In this document: positions 30,926 to 38,980 of the stretch, piece after piece | How positions within the stretch are numbered: position 1 is the stretch's first letter | How the letters are laid out: each line of letters starts with the position of its first letter | Source of the DNA: Pseudomonas brassicacearum | GTDB taxonomy: Bacteria > Pseudomonadota > Gammaproteobacteria > Pseudomonadales > Pseudomonadaceae | Reading direction: 5' to 3' | Length of the DNA: 64,000 bases | Assembly: GCF_009601685.2 (NCBI RefSeq) | Contig: NZ_CP045701.2 | Span: 5,332,001-5,396,000, forward strand | Translations under genes and position numbers: made by a program | The notes under the pieces: generated by a model | Databases searched by the model: none | Seen by the model: only the letters and a program-made list of their open reading frames with translations | Told to the model about the DNA's origin: nothing

Positions 30926-32101
30926 ATGACCCGCTCATTACGTATCTTTTACATCGCACTGTTCATGCTGATCCTCACAGCACTGGGCCTGTGGTCGATG
31001 CGCAGTTTCTTCGGCTTCACTACCAACCCCGACGCGACCGTACTCAACGGCCGCTGGACCAAGGCCGTGGAAACGCACTACGACGACGAGTTCCCGATCA
31101 AGCGCCTGGGCACCAACATCTGGGCTGCGCTGGACTACAAGCTGTTCAACGAAGGCCGCAAAGGCGTGATCCTGGGCCGCGACCAGTGGCTGTACAGCGA
31201 CGAAGAGTTCAACCCGATCGTCAACGAAGAGCTGAACCTGCAAGGCAACTACGCGCTGGTCGAAGGCGTGCGCCAAAAGCTCAAGGAACAAGGCATCACC
31301 CTGGTCATGGCGATCGTGCCGGCCAAGGCGCGGCTGTACCCCGAGCACCTGGGTGACGTGAAGCCATCGAGCATTCACGCCAACCTCTACCAGGATTTCC
31401 ACGCTCGCGTGGCGGCCGACAAGATCCTCGCGCCTGACCTGCTCGGCCCGCTGCAACAGGCCAAGCAAGGCGGCCAGCAAGTGTTCCTGCGCACCGACAC
31501 CCACTGGACGCCGGAAGGTGCCCAGGTCGCTGCCGAGAACCTGGCCAAGGCCATTGCCGAACGCGCACCGCTCAACGGTGAGCCACAACGCTTCGTCACC
31601 GAACCTGCAGAAAAAATCACCCACAAGGGCGACCTGCGCCAGTTCCTGCCCCTGGACCCGCTGTTCGAAAACCTGATGCCGGCCCAGGAGCCATTGGTCA
31701 AGCGCAACACCCGCGAAGCCGACGACCAGCCGGCCGGCGACGATGCGCTGTTCGCCGACACCCAGGTGCCCGTGGCCCTGATCGGCACCAGCTACAGCGC
31801 CAACCCCAACTGGAACTTCGTCGGTGCACTCAAGCAAGCCCTGCACAGCGACGTCGTCAACTACGCCGAAGACGGCCACGGCCCGATTCTGCCGATGCTC
31901 AGCTACCTCAAGAGCGATGCCTTCAAGCACAGCCCGCCACAGGTGCTGATCTGGGAGTTCCCTGAACGTTATCTGCCCGTGAACAACGAAATCGGCGATG
32001 CCGACCCACAGTGGGTCGCAGAGCTCAAGCAAGTCGGCGCTCGCCAACAGAATGTCGCCGCCAACACTCAATCCGAGACGCCCGACCGGGCGCAAAACTG
32101 A
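30926..32101 (+). CDS. algJ: Alginate O-acetyltransferase AlgJ
   Basis: A 391-residue protein anchored by one N-terminal helix (FYIALFMLILTALGLW) with a periplasmic SGNH-like domain related to AlgX. The Asp-x-His pair is in RTDTHWTPEGA and the serine in GTSYSANPN. It accepts acetyl from AlgI and modifies alginate together with AlgX. It begins 11 bp after algI with a GAGGG ribosome site. Confidence 0.95.
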   Translation: MTRSLRIFYIALFMLILTALGLWSMRSFFGFTTNPDATVLNGRWTKAVETHYDDEFPIKRLGTNIWAALDYKLFNEGRKGVILGRDQWLYSDEEFNPIVNEELNLQGNYALVEGVRQKLKEQGITLVMAIVPAKARLYPEHLGDVKPSSIHANLYQDFHARVAADKILAPDLLGPLQQAKQGGQQVFLRTDTHWTPEGAQVAAENLAKAIAERAPLNGEPQRFVTEPAEKITHKGDLRQFLPLDPLFENLMPAQEPLVKRNTREADDQPAGDDALFADTQVPVALIGTSYSANPNWNFVGALKQALHSDVVNYAEDGHGPILPMLSYLKSDAFKHSPPQVLIWEFPERYLPVNNEIGDADPQWVAELKQVGARQQNVAANTQSETPDRAQN

Positions 32102-32115
32102 AAGAGAGGTCCACC

Positions 32116-32781
32116 ATGACTTTCAACACTACTCCTCGCCGTCTCGCTGCTCGCACCTTCAAGGCCGTTGCTCTCGTCGCCAGCATGAGCGCCCTCTCAC
32201 TGTCGGCCTTTGCCGGTGACTCGGCCCTGTATGGCCCGGTCGCGCCAAAAGGCTCGAGCTTCGTGCGGGTCTATAACGCCGCCAACGCCGAAGTCAGCGC
32301 CACCGTCGGCAGCACCAACATCAGCGACGTAGCCCCGTTGGCCAGCAGCGACTTCAGCTTCATGCCCGGTGGTGACTACAGCGCCAAGGTAGACAGCCAG
32401 ACCGTACCGGTTAAACTGGCTTCCGATCACTATTACACCCTGGTCAACAACGCCAGTGGCCAGCCTCAACTGATCGAAGAACCACCTTTCAAGAACAAGC
32501 AGAAATCCCTGGTCCGTGTACAGAACCTCAGCGACAAGGCACTGACCCTCAAGACCGCCGACGGCAAGACCGAAGTGGTGCCGAACGTAGCGGCCAAAGG
32601 CCGTGGCGAACGTGAGATCAACCCGGTGAAAGTGTCCCTGGCGCTGTTCGAAGGCGACAAGAAAGTCGGCGACCTCAAGCCCGTGGCCCTGGAGCGCGGC
32701 GAAGCGGCCGTGCTGTACGTCACAGGTTCAGGCAGCAACCTGTCGCCGGTGTGGGTAAAACGCCCGGTGTCGACCCGCTGA
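32116..32781 (+). CDS. algF: Alginate O-acetylation adaptor AlgF
   Basis: A 221-residue periplasmic protein with a signal peptide ending in LSAFAG, followed by two beta-rich halves (GSSFVRVYNAANAEVSATVG and QKSLVRVQNLSDKALTLKT are alike, suggesting an internal duplication). It is needed for acetylation but has no enzyme motif. Start at 32116 with AGAGAGG upstream. A 230-bp gap to algA follows, containing a repeat. Confidence 0.94.
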   Translation: MTFNTTPRRLAARTFKAVALVASMSALSLSAFAGDSALYGPVAPKGSSFVRVYNAANAEVSATVGSTNISDVAPLASSDFSFMPGGDYSAKVDSQTVPVKLASDHYYTLVNNASGQPQLIEEPPFKNKQKSLVRVQNLSDKALTLKTADGKTEVVPNVAAKGRGEREINPVKVSLALFEGDKKVGDLKPVALERGEAAVLYVTGSGSNLSPVWVKRPVSTR

Positions 32782-32812
32782 TGAATTCACCTGAGGGCTG
32801 AACACCTATTTG

Positions 32813-32916
32813 TGTAGGAGCTGCCGCAGGCTGCGATCTTTTGATTTTGATCTTTCACTTGCGATTCAAGTGTCAGGGGAAAGATCGCAGCCTCGCTGCA
32901 CTCGTCAGCGCCTACA
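32813..32916. repeat. Second-family palindromic repeat between algF and algA
   Basis: TGTAGGAGCTGCCGCAGGC (from 32813), GCTGCGATCTTT, and the inverted GATCGCAGCC...GCGCCTACA (ending 32916) form an imperfect inverted pair of the TGTAGGAGC/GCTGCGATC type that is common between Pseudomonas genes. It differs from the GTGGGAGC REP family. Confidence 0.75.
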
Positions 32917-33011
32917 GAGGGTCAGTCATTCGGGTACGGAACAAGAACAAGAGAGTGAAACGACAGAACGCAGTAGCTCTAACAACCATTTCGCTTCAAG
33001 GAGTAACAAAC

Positions 33012-34463
33012 ATGATTCCGGTGATCTTGTCAGGTGGTAGTGGCTCACGTCTTTGGCCGCTTTCGCGCAAGCAATTCCCTAAACAGTTCCTGGCCCTGAC
33101 CGGTGAACACACCCTGTTCCAGCAAACCCTCGAGCGCCTGGTGTTCGAAGGCATGGACACGCCGATCGTGGTCTGCAACAAAGACCACCGCTTCATCGTC
33201 AACGAGCAGTTGAACAACCGTAAGCTCGAAGCCCAGCGCATCCTGATGGAGCCGTTCGGGCGCAACACCGCACCGGCCGTGGCGCTGACCGCGATGATGC
33301 TGGTCAACGAAGGCCGCGACGAGCTGATGCTGGTGCTGCCCGCCGACCACGTGCTGGAAGACCAGAAAGCCCTGCAACGCGCCCTGGCCCTGGCCACCGT
33401 GGCCGCCGAGCGTGGCGAAATGGTGCTGTTCGGCGTACCGGCCACCAAACCGGAAACCGGCTACGGCTACATCAAGTCGACCAACGACGTGCTGCTGCCT
33501 GAAGGCGTGAGCCGTGTCTCGCACTTCGTCGAAAAACCCGACGTCAAGCGCGCCACCGAGTTCGTCGAGGCCGGCGGTTACTTCTGGAACAGCGGCATGT
33601 TCCTGTTCCGCGCCAGCCGTTTCCTCGAAGAGCTGAAAAAGCACGATCCGGACATCTACGACACCTGCCTGCTGACCCTGGAGCGCAGTGAGCAGACCCC
33701 GGATACCATCACCTTCGACGAAGCCACCTTCGCCTGCTGCCCGGACAACTCCATTGACTATGCCGTGATGGAAAAAACCCAGCGCGCCTGCGTGGTACCG
33801 CTGTCGGCGGGTTGGAGCGATGTCGGCTGCTGGTCGTCGCTGTGGGAAGTCAACGCCAAGGATGCCAACGGCAACGTCACCAAAGGCGACGTGGTGGTCC
33901 AGGACAGCCGCAACTGCATGATCCACGGCAATGGCAAACTGGTGTCGGTGATCGGCCTGGACAACATCGTGGTGGTCGAAACCAAGGACGCCATGATGAT
34001 CGCCCACAAGGACAAGGTCCAAGGCGTCAAGCAGATGGTCAACACCCTCAACGCACAGGGCCGCACCGAAACCCAGAACCACTGCGAGGTCTATCGTCCG
34101 TGGGGTTCCTACGACTCGGTGGACATGGGCGGTCGTTTCCAGGTCAAGCACATCTCGGTCAAGCCGGGCGCGTGCCTGTCGCTGCAGATGCACCATCACC
34201 GCGCCGAACACTGGATCGTGGTCAGCGGCACCGCCGAAGTGACCTGCGACGAGAACGTGTTCCTGCTCTGCGAAAACCAGTCGACCTACATCCCGATCGC
34301 GTCGGTCCACCGCCTGCGCAACCCGGGCAAGATCCCACTGGAAATCATCGAAGTGCAGTCCGGCAGCTACCTGGGCGAAGACGACATCGAGCGTTTCGAA
34401 GACATCTACGGTCGCTCGACGCCGATCGAACGCGGCGTCTCGGTGAAAACCATCGCCCAATAA
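33012..34463 (+). CDS. algA: Mannose-1-phosphate guanylyltransferase / mannose-6-phosphate isomerase AlgA
   Basis: A 483-residue bifunctional enzyme. The N-terminal part makes GDP-mannose (LSGGSGSRLWPLSR, HFVEKPDVKRA). The C-terminal cupin isomerase has QMHHHRAEHWIVVSGTAEV with the metal-binding histidines. It starts and ends the route to GDP-mannose, which AlgD then oxidises. The start at 33012 fits the AAGGAG at 32998-33003. Last gene of the operon, 27 bases before a strong terminator. Confidence 0.96.
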   Translation: MIPVILSGGSGSRLWPLSRKQFPKQFLALTGEHTLFQQTLERLVFEGMDTPIVVCNKDHRFIVNEQLNNRKLEAQRILMEPFGRNTAPAVALTAMMLVNEGRDELMLVLPADHVLEDQKALQRALALATVAAERGEMVLFGVPATKPETGYGYIKSTNDVLLPEGVSRVSHFVEKPDVKRATEFVEAGGYFWNSGMFLFRASRFLEELKKHDPDIYDTCLLTLERSEQTPDTITFDEATFACCPDNSIDYAVMEKTQRACVVPLSAGWSDVGCWSSLWEVNAKDANGNVTKGDVVVQDSRNCMIHGNGKLVSVIGLDNIVVVETKDAMMIAHKDKVQGVKQMVNTLNAQGRTETQNHCEVYRPWGSYDSVDMGGRFQVKHISVKPGACLSLQMHHHRAEHWIVVSGTAEVTCDENVFLLCENQSTYIPIASVHRLRNPGKIPLEIIEVQSGSYLGEDDIERFEDIYGRSTPIERGVSVKTIAQ

Positions 34464-34489
34464 CGATCAACGTCGATCAGTCGCACAAG

Positions 34490-34548
34490 AAGCCCCCATC
34501 CAACCCACTGCGTCCCCTATCCGCAGTGGGTTGGGTGGGGGCTTTTTT
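34490..34548. terminator. Alginate operon terminator
   Basis: A long hairpin, AAGCCCCC-AT-CCAACCCACTGCG with its complement, has a 9-base loop and ends in TTTTTT (34543-34548). The T-run overlaps the stop codon of the convergent RHS gene at 34547-34549, so the same hairpin may also end that gene's transcript. Confidence 0.92.
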
Positions 34549-37372
34549 AGTTCTTTCTTCGAAAATTCATCAACAACCCGGGATATGAATCTGCATTACG
34601 CATGATCACAGCCGCACGTACCCGTGGGTTTTTAACGAATGCCTCCCGTCGTTCCGATGGAGACGTAGCAGGTGATTGCCCCGTCTGCTTCAAAGAAACA
34701 TTGATGATCCCTTCGTACGCTTTGCGTCCGTGGGGATTCATTCGTTCCTCTACAGGTCCCTCGCTTACAACATCCTCGGACATTAAAAGTTTGAGCAGAG
34801 GATAAGTATCAATATCCTCTGAAGTTGCGTCCGCCGGTAACGCTTCTGGAAGATACCAAAAATCATGAACGTGCTGACCTTCACCAAGGTACATAGCATG
34901 GGCAGCCTCATGTACTAAGGTACTCGCTACCCTTAGCGCATGTGAGTTTTCAATCAACTCCAAACTCAGCCAGATATTATGACTTTGAGTGTTGTTATAT
35001 GCCGTTCTCCCAGTGATTCCGCCTCGTTCAAACTTCGCCAACCCTAGCCTCCAACCATTATTCTCCTTGAGGTCGCGCAGATAATTACTGAGGTCACTTA
35101 GCTTTTCCTGCAAGGGTGTTCGAAGATTATCGATGTCCTCTTCCTTGGCAAGAGCGTCCTCGCCAAAAATTTTTTCGAGCAATTTTTTGGTGCTTCGACT
35201 CAGCGTGCTTGACGACAGTTCCTTCGTCGCCTCACGCAGCCAGAACTCGCCCTCGGCGAAGGCATCGTTAACTTTTTGCCTCGCTGCTGCAGGGAAATAA
35301 TCCAGCCCGCGAGCAACCAGCTCGCTGCCTTCATTTATCGCCTTTGTCTCAGACTCGTTCAGTACATCGAAGCGATTGTCAGCGGTCACTTGAAAACTGT
35401 TCCCGCCTGAGTCGTCCTTATAACTGAGTGGGCAATTCCTGAGCATCCGGAACAGATTCAACCCATCAACTTGTCCCACCGGATCCGGATTCACCCAGCG
35501 CTGCAACCATGGGATGTAATACCGAAAGCCATAGTAGTAAAACCCCGTTGCATCCCGCTCTTTGCCCGAATAACGAACGGTCTTGTAGCTGACCTCAATC
35601 GCATCCTCTCCAACCAGATAAGCCGTTTCACCAAACGGATAAAAGTGCTCCCGACTGATAATCCGCCCATCTTGTGCAAGCTCCAGGCCGACCGAGCCCA
35701 AATGATCGGCAACGCTGTATCGATAGCAGTCGTTCTCGCCGGTTGGCGGCGGGCTTTCCCAATGCAGGATCTGGACGCTGCTGAGCCCGCCCGGGGCAAC
35801 GATCACTTGCAGCGCCTCGCCCGTGCCGCTGTCGGCGTGCAGTTTTAGTCCCGGCAAATATCGAACCTCGGCGGCCAGCGTGCGGGCGCCGGTTTGCAGG
35901 GTGCGCAGCTTGCGCACTCGTTGCCCGCCGCCGTCGTAAACATACGACTCGCTGTCATTGAACCCTGAAGCCCGTTCAATCGGTATGACCGAACTCAACT
36001 GGTTTCGCAAATCCCAGGCCAGGAACCGTCCCACATCCAGTTCCAGGCAGTTGCCCCGCGCATCGAACGCAACGGCGATTTCCTCTTCAGTGGGTGGCAT
36101 ACCGTTGCGGTACAGCAGGCAGCGATTGCTGTAGCGCGCCGCTTTCATTTGTCGACCATGACTTTGGGCGCCGACGTGCGTCAGCTCCAGCAGATTACCG
36201 GCCTCGTCGTAGCGGTAGGTCTGCCGGTAGTTGCTGACCGCCGCCGGGTCGTTGCGTCCAGCGGACTCGGGGCCTTGGCTGGCCATGCCCGCCTCCCAAC
36301 CCGTGGCTTCGATCAGTTGGTAGAGGCTGTCGTAGACAAATCGGCTGACCGGCTCGATGCGCTGGTTGGCGAAGTGACGGACCGGCTGGGCTTGGTCCTC
36401 GATATTCAGCACATTGCCCATGGGGTCATAGTCGTAGAGCAAATGTTGCAAAACTTGGTCGACGCGCACGGCGTGGCGTTGTATCAACCGTCCGTCTTCA
36501 GGGCTGTACGTGAGCGTGGTCCTGAGGCCATTGCCGGACGCTTCCTGTTCGATCTGCCCAAAGGCGTCGTAGCGAATGTCGCTCACCAGCGCCTGCCAAT
36601 CGCCCTGGCCCGCCAACTGCAATTGACTGCCGAACAACCGGCCATCGAGCGTCAGGTTTTGCCGTTGTCGATTTCCCCTGGCATCGACTTGCTCCAACAC
36701 ATCACCCAGCGGGCCGACGCGCCACGTCGAAACGGCGCCGTCGCCGGGTTCAAGCAAGAACTCGCGATCAGCTTCTAACTCCGGCCAATCGGCTGGCGCC
36801 GCGTCGAGAATAAAACGACGGTCTTGGACAAGGTTCTCCCCGGCCAGGGCAAACGAGACCAGCAACAGCGTACCCGCCGGGTCGTCATGGCGGATCAATT
36901 GTCCGTACAGGTTTAGGTCCTGATTATCCTGGCCGGGATATCCGTAGGTCATGCGCTCGGTACACCGACGCGGCTGGCTGGCGCCTTGCTCGAACACGGC
37001 CACGGGACGCAGCAAGTCATCGTAGAGCGTCTCCTGCTGCGTCCCTCGGGCATCCCAGCCCAGCAAACCTTCGGCGGCGAGACCCGGCAGACCGATCTGG
37101 ATGCCTGCATCGACGCTGTCTGTATGCAGCAAGGTGCCGGACAGCGAATGAATCGCAGAGAGATTGGCCGGTGCCGATTCATCGGTCTGCTGCAAGGTCC
37201 ACAGGCGCGGATCCCATTGTTTGACCGCACATCCCGCCACGTCAAAGAGACTGCGGTTGATGCGCGGCAGCGCGGCGCTACCCTCAAGGCTGCGGCAATA
37301 ACCGACCGAGCGAACCGCCAAGCGACGCGGATCGGAGACAGTCAGCGTTGGTGTTCGATGATCCACGCCCAT
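34547..37372 (-). CDS. TcC-type RHS-repeat toxin with C-terminal HExxH zinc-protease-like domain
   Basis: A 941-residue protein. The opening TPTLTVSDPRRLAVRSVGY and the later YD repeats (YDYDPMGNVLNIED, YRYDEAGNLLELTHVG) are those of TccC, the cocoon-forming subunit of insecticidal Tc toxins. The core ends with GKERDATGFYYYGFRYY and DPVGQVDGLNLFRMLRNCP (about residues 630-648), the aspartyl self-cleavage site. The last 286 residues, from about 656, are unrelated to the core and contain VHEAAHAMY (His821 to His825), an HExxH zincin motif. The stretch coding for this tail is AT-richer. No TcA, TcB or immunity gene is nearby. Start: ATG 37372; a GTG at 37396 is also possible. A type VI RHS effector is less likely because no PAAR or VgrG is seen. 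Confidence 0.82.
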   Translation of the reverse strand: MGVDHRTPTLTVSDPRRLAVRSVGYCRSLEGSAALPRINRSLFDVAGCAVKQWDPRLWTLQQTDESAPANLSAIHSLSGTLLHTDSVDAGIQIGLPGLAAEGLLGWDARGTQQETLYDDLLRPVAVFEQGASQPRRCTERMTYGYPGQDNQDLNLYGQLIRHDDPAGTLLLVSFALAGENLVQDRRFILDAAPADWPELEADREFLLEPGDGAVSTWRVGPLGDVLEQVDARGNRQRQNLTLDGRLFGSQLQLAGQGDWQALVSDIRYDAFGQIEQEASGNGLRTTLTYSPEDGRLIQRHAVRVDQVLQHLLYDYDPMGNVLNIEDQAQPVRHFANQRIEPVSRFVYDSLYQLIEATGWEAGMASQGPESAGRNDPAAVSNYRQTYRYDEAGNLLELTHVGAQSHGRQMKAARYSNRCLLYRNGMPPTEEEIAVAFDARGNCLELDVGRFLAWDLRNQLSSVIPIERASGFNDSESYVYDGGGQRVRKLRTLQTGARTLAAEVRYLPGLKLHADSGTGEALQVIVAPGGLSSVQILHWESPPPTGENDCYRYSVADHLGSVGLELAQDGRIISREHFYPFGETAYLVGEDAIEVSYKTVRYSGKERDATGFYYYGFRYYIPWLQRWVNPDPVGQVDGLNLFRMLRNCPLSYKDDSGGNSFQVTADNRFDVLNESETKAINEGSELVARGLDYFPAAARQKVNDAFAEGEFWLREATKELSSSTLSRSTKKLLEKIFGEDALAKEEDIDNLRTPLQEKLSDLSNYLRDLKENNGWRLGLAKFERGGITGRTAYNNTQSHNIWLSLELIENSHALRVASTLVHEAAHAMYLGEGQHVHDFWYLPEALPADATSEDIDTYPLLKLLMSEDVVSEGPVEERMNPHGRKAYEGIINVSLKQTGQSPATSPSERREAFVKNPRVRAAVIMRNADSYPGLLMNFRRKN

Positions 37373-37442
37373 CAAACAAGAGTCCCGTCGTAGCACCTGG
37401 GTGGTTGCGAACCATCAAAACCTCGACTCCACAACGTTGCCT

Positions 37443-37524
37443 ACTGTCAGATGTGACAGTGGCGACCGGCGGTACGTGGAACGTGAATACCCATGGCCGG
37501 CGGCCTTCGGTAGGATGTGCCTAC
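37443..37524. promoter_or_regulatory. Two palindromes in the divergent promoter of the toxin and a membrane-protein gene
   Basis: ACTGTC-N6-GACAGT (37443-37460) and GTAGG-ATGTG-CCTAC (37510-37524) lie in the 171 bp between the oppositely oriented genes. The second would also fold just before the ribosome site at 37531-37534. The binding protein is unknown. Confidence 0.4.
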
Positions 37525-37543
37525 GGTAACGGAGGCTTTAACC

Positions 37544-38008
37544 ATGCTTATCGGCGTCTTGCTGGTCATCACCTGGCTCATCCTGCTGTTGCGTTACCCG
37601 GCCAAGGCCTTGCCGGTCTCCCTGGCGGCGTTCATCGGGCTGGGACTGGTCGCTGCGTGGGTGCTCTGGGAGGAAGGCCGCGAGACCCGGCAATTGGAGC
37701 GCCTGGAATTGCGCATCACCTATGCCCCCGAACGCTGCCCCGCCGACCGACCGCTGTCGCTGAACCTGAAAAATACCAATGACGTGCCGCTGATCGAACT
37801 GCGCTGGCGGGTCGCGGCCTATGCGCCTGGCGACACCATCAACCTGGCCGACAATCCCTATGATGCACCGCGCTACCGGGGCCCCGGCCAATTGCAGGCT
37901 GGCGCCGACTGGCAAGACTGCCTGCCCCTGCCGCCCCTGCGTCCGGGTTATCGCCCGCAGACCCTGGAGTTTCGCGCCGAGCGTTTGCACGGTAGCTTTT
38001 CCAATTGA
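37544..38008 (+). CDS. Small membrane protein of unknown function
   Basis: A 154-residue protein with two N-terminal hydrophobic helices (LIGVLLVITWLILLLRYP and SLAAFIGLGLVAAWVLW), then a soluble part with a beta-sandwich look (LRITYAPERCPADRPLSLNL, LIELRWRVAAYAPGD) and a proline-rich stretch. I do not recognise a function. The start at 37544 has a good GGAGG site. It lies 34 bp before the dehydrogenase gene on the same strand, so the two may be co-transcribed. Confidence 0.7.
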   Translation: MLIGVLLVITWLILLLRYPAKALPVSLAAFIGLGLVAAWVLWEEGRETRQLERLELRITYAPERCPADRPLSLNLKNTNDVPLIELRWRVAAYAPGDTINLADNPYDAPRYRGPGQLQAGADWQDCLPLPPLRPGYRPQTLEFRAERLHGSFSN

Positions 38009-38042
38009 TTGCTCTCCCCACTTTTTGCACAAGGAATGCGCC

Positions 38043-38867
38043 ATGCCTGTTGCGCTGATTACCGGATGTTCCAGCGGCATTGGCCGCGCCCTCGCCGACG
38101 CCTTCAAGACTGCCGGTTATCAGGTCTGGACCACGGCGCGCAAGGCTGAAGACGTAGCGACACTCGCCACGGCCGGGTTCACCGCCGTGCAACTGGACGT
38201 CAACGACGGCCAGGCGTTGGAACAACTGAACGAGCGGATCAACCAGCAGCATGGTGGCCTGGATGTGCTGATCAACAATGCCGGCTACGGCGCCATGGGG
38301 CCGCTGCTGGACGGCGGTGTGCAGGCTCTGCAGCGTCAGTTCGAAACCAACGTGTTCGCCATCGTCGGGGTCACCCGCGCCCTGTTCCCGGTGTTGCGTC
38401 GGGCCAAGGGGCTGGTGATAAACATCGGCAGCGTTTCCGGGGTGCTGGTCACGCCGTTTGCCGGGGCCTATTGCGCCTCTAAGGCGGCGGTGCACGCCTT
38501 GAGCGATGCCTTGCGCATGGAACTGGCGCCGTTCGGCATCGGCGTGATGGAGGTCCAACCCGGCGCCATCGCCTCCAGCTTCGCCAAGAATGCCGGCCAT
38601 GAAGCTGAACAGCTGATCAGCGAGCAATCGTCCTGGTGGCCGCTGCGCGAGGGTATTCGCGCTCGGGCCAGGGCCTCCCAGGACAACCCGACCCCAGCCG
38701 CCGAATTCGCCGCTGGCCTGCTCAAGGCCGCGCAACAAGCCAAGCCTCCCCGCCTGCTGCGCCTGGGCAACGGCAGCCGATCACTGCCCTTGATGGCCGG
38801 CTTGCTGCCCAAGGGGTTGCTGGAAAAGGGGTTGATGAAGCGGTTTGGTTTGGGTGGGTCGCTTTGA
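38043..38867 (+). CDS. Short-chain dehydrogenase/reductase
   Basis: A 274-residue classical SDR. It has the cofactor loop TGCSSGIGRA, NNAGYG, the serine in INIGSVSG and the catalytic Tyr-x3-Lys in YCASKAAV. The absence of an acidic residue after the second strand, with Arg and Lys there (TTARKAEDV), suggests NADP(H). The substrate cannot be told. The start at 38043 follows AAGGA. Confidence 0.88.
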   Translation: MPVALITGCSSGIGRALADAFKTAGYQVWTTARKAEDVATLATAGFTAVQLDVNDGQALEQLNERINQQHGGLDVLINNAGYGAMGPLLDGGVQALQRQFETNVFAIVGVTRALFPVLRRAKGLVINIGSVSGVLVTPFAGAYCASKAAVHALSDALRMELAPFGIGVMEVQPGAIASSFAKNAGHEAEQLISEQSSWWPLREGIRARARASQDNPTPAAEFAAGLLKAAQQAKPPRLLRLGNGSRSLPLMAGLLPKGLLEKGLMKRFGLGGSL

Positions 38868-38890
38868 TAAATGGCGGACACCTCGAAAAC

Positions 38891-38977
38891 TGTGGGAGCG
38901 AGGTTGCTCGCGATGACGGCGTGTCAGCCACCATCGATACGGCTGAACCACTGCTATCGCGAGCAGGCTTCCACAGG
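38891..38977. repeat. REP pair between the SDR and HlyD genes
   Basis: The left copy (38891-38915) is normal. The right copy (38955-38977) has lost several bases in its arm (GAGCAGGCTTCCACAG), so the pair is decaying. It lies between convergent genes. Confidence 0.8.
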
Positions 38978-38980
38978 GGG

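Noticed and set aside
34547..37372. Reading the RHS protein as a type VI secretion effector
   Set aside because: There is no PAAR, VgrG, EagR chaperone or immunity gene, and both the N-terminal start and the self-cleavage region are of the TccC kind.
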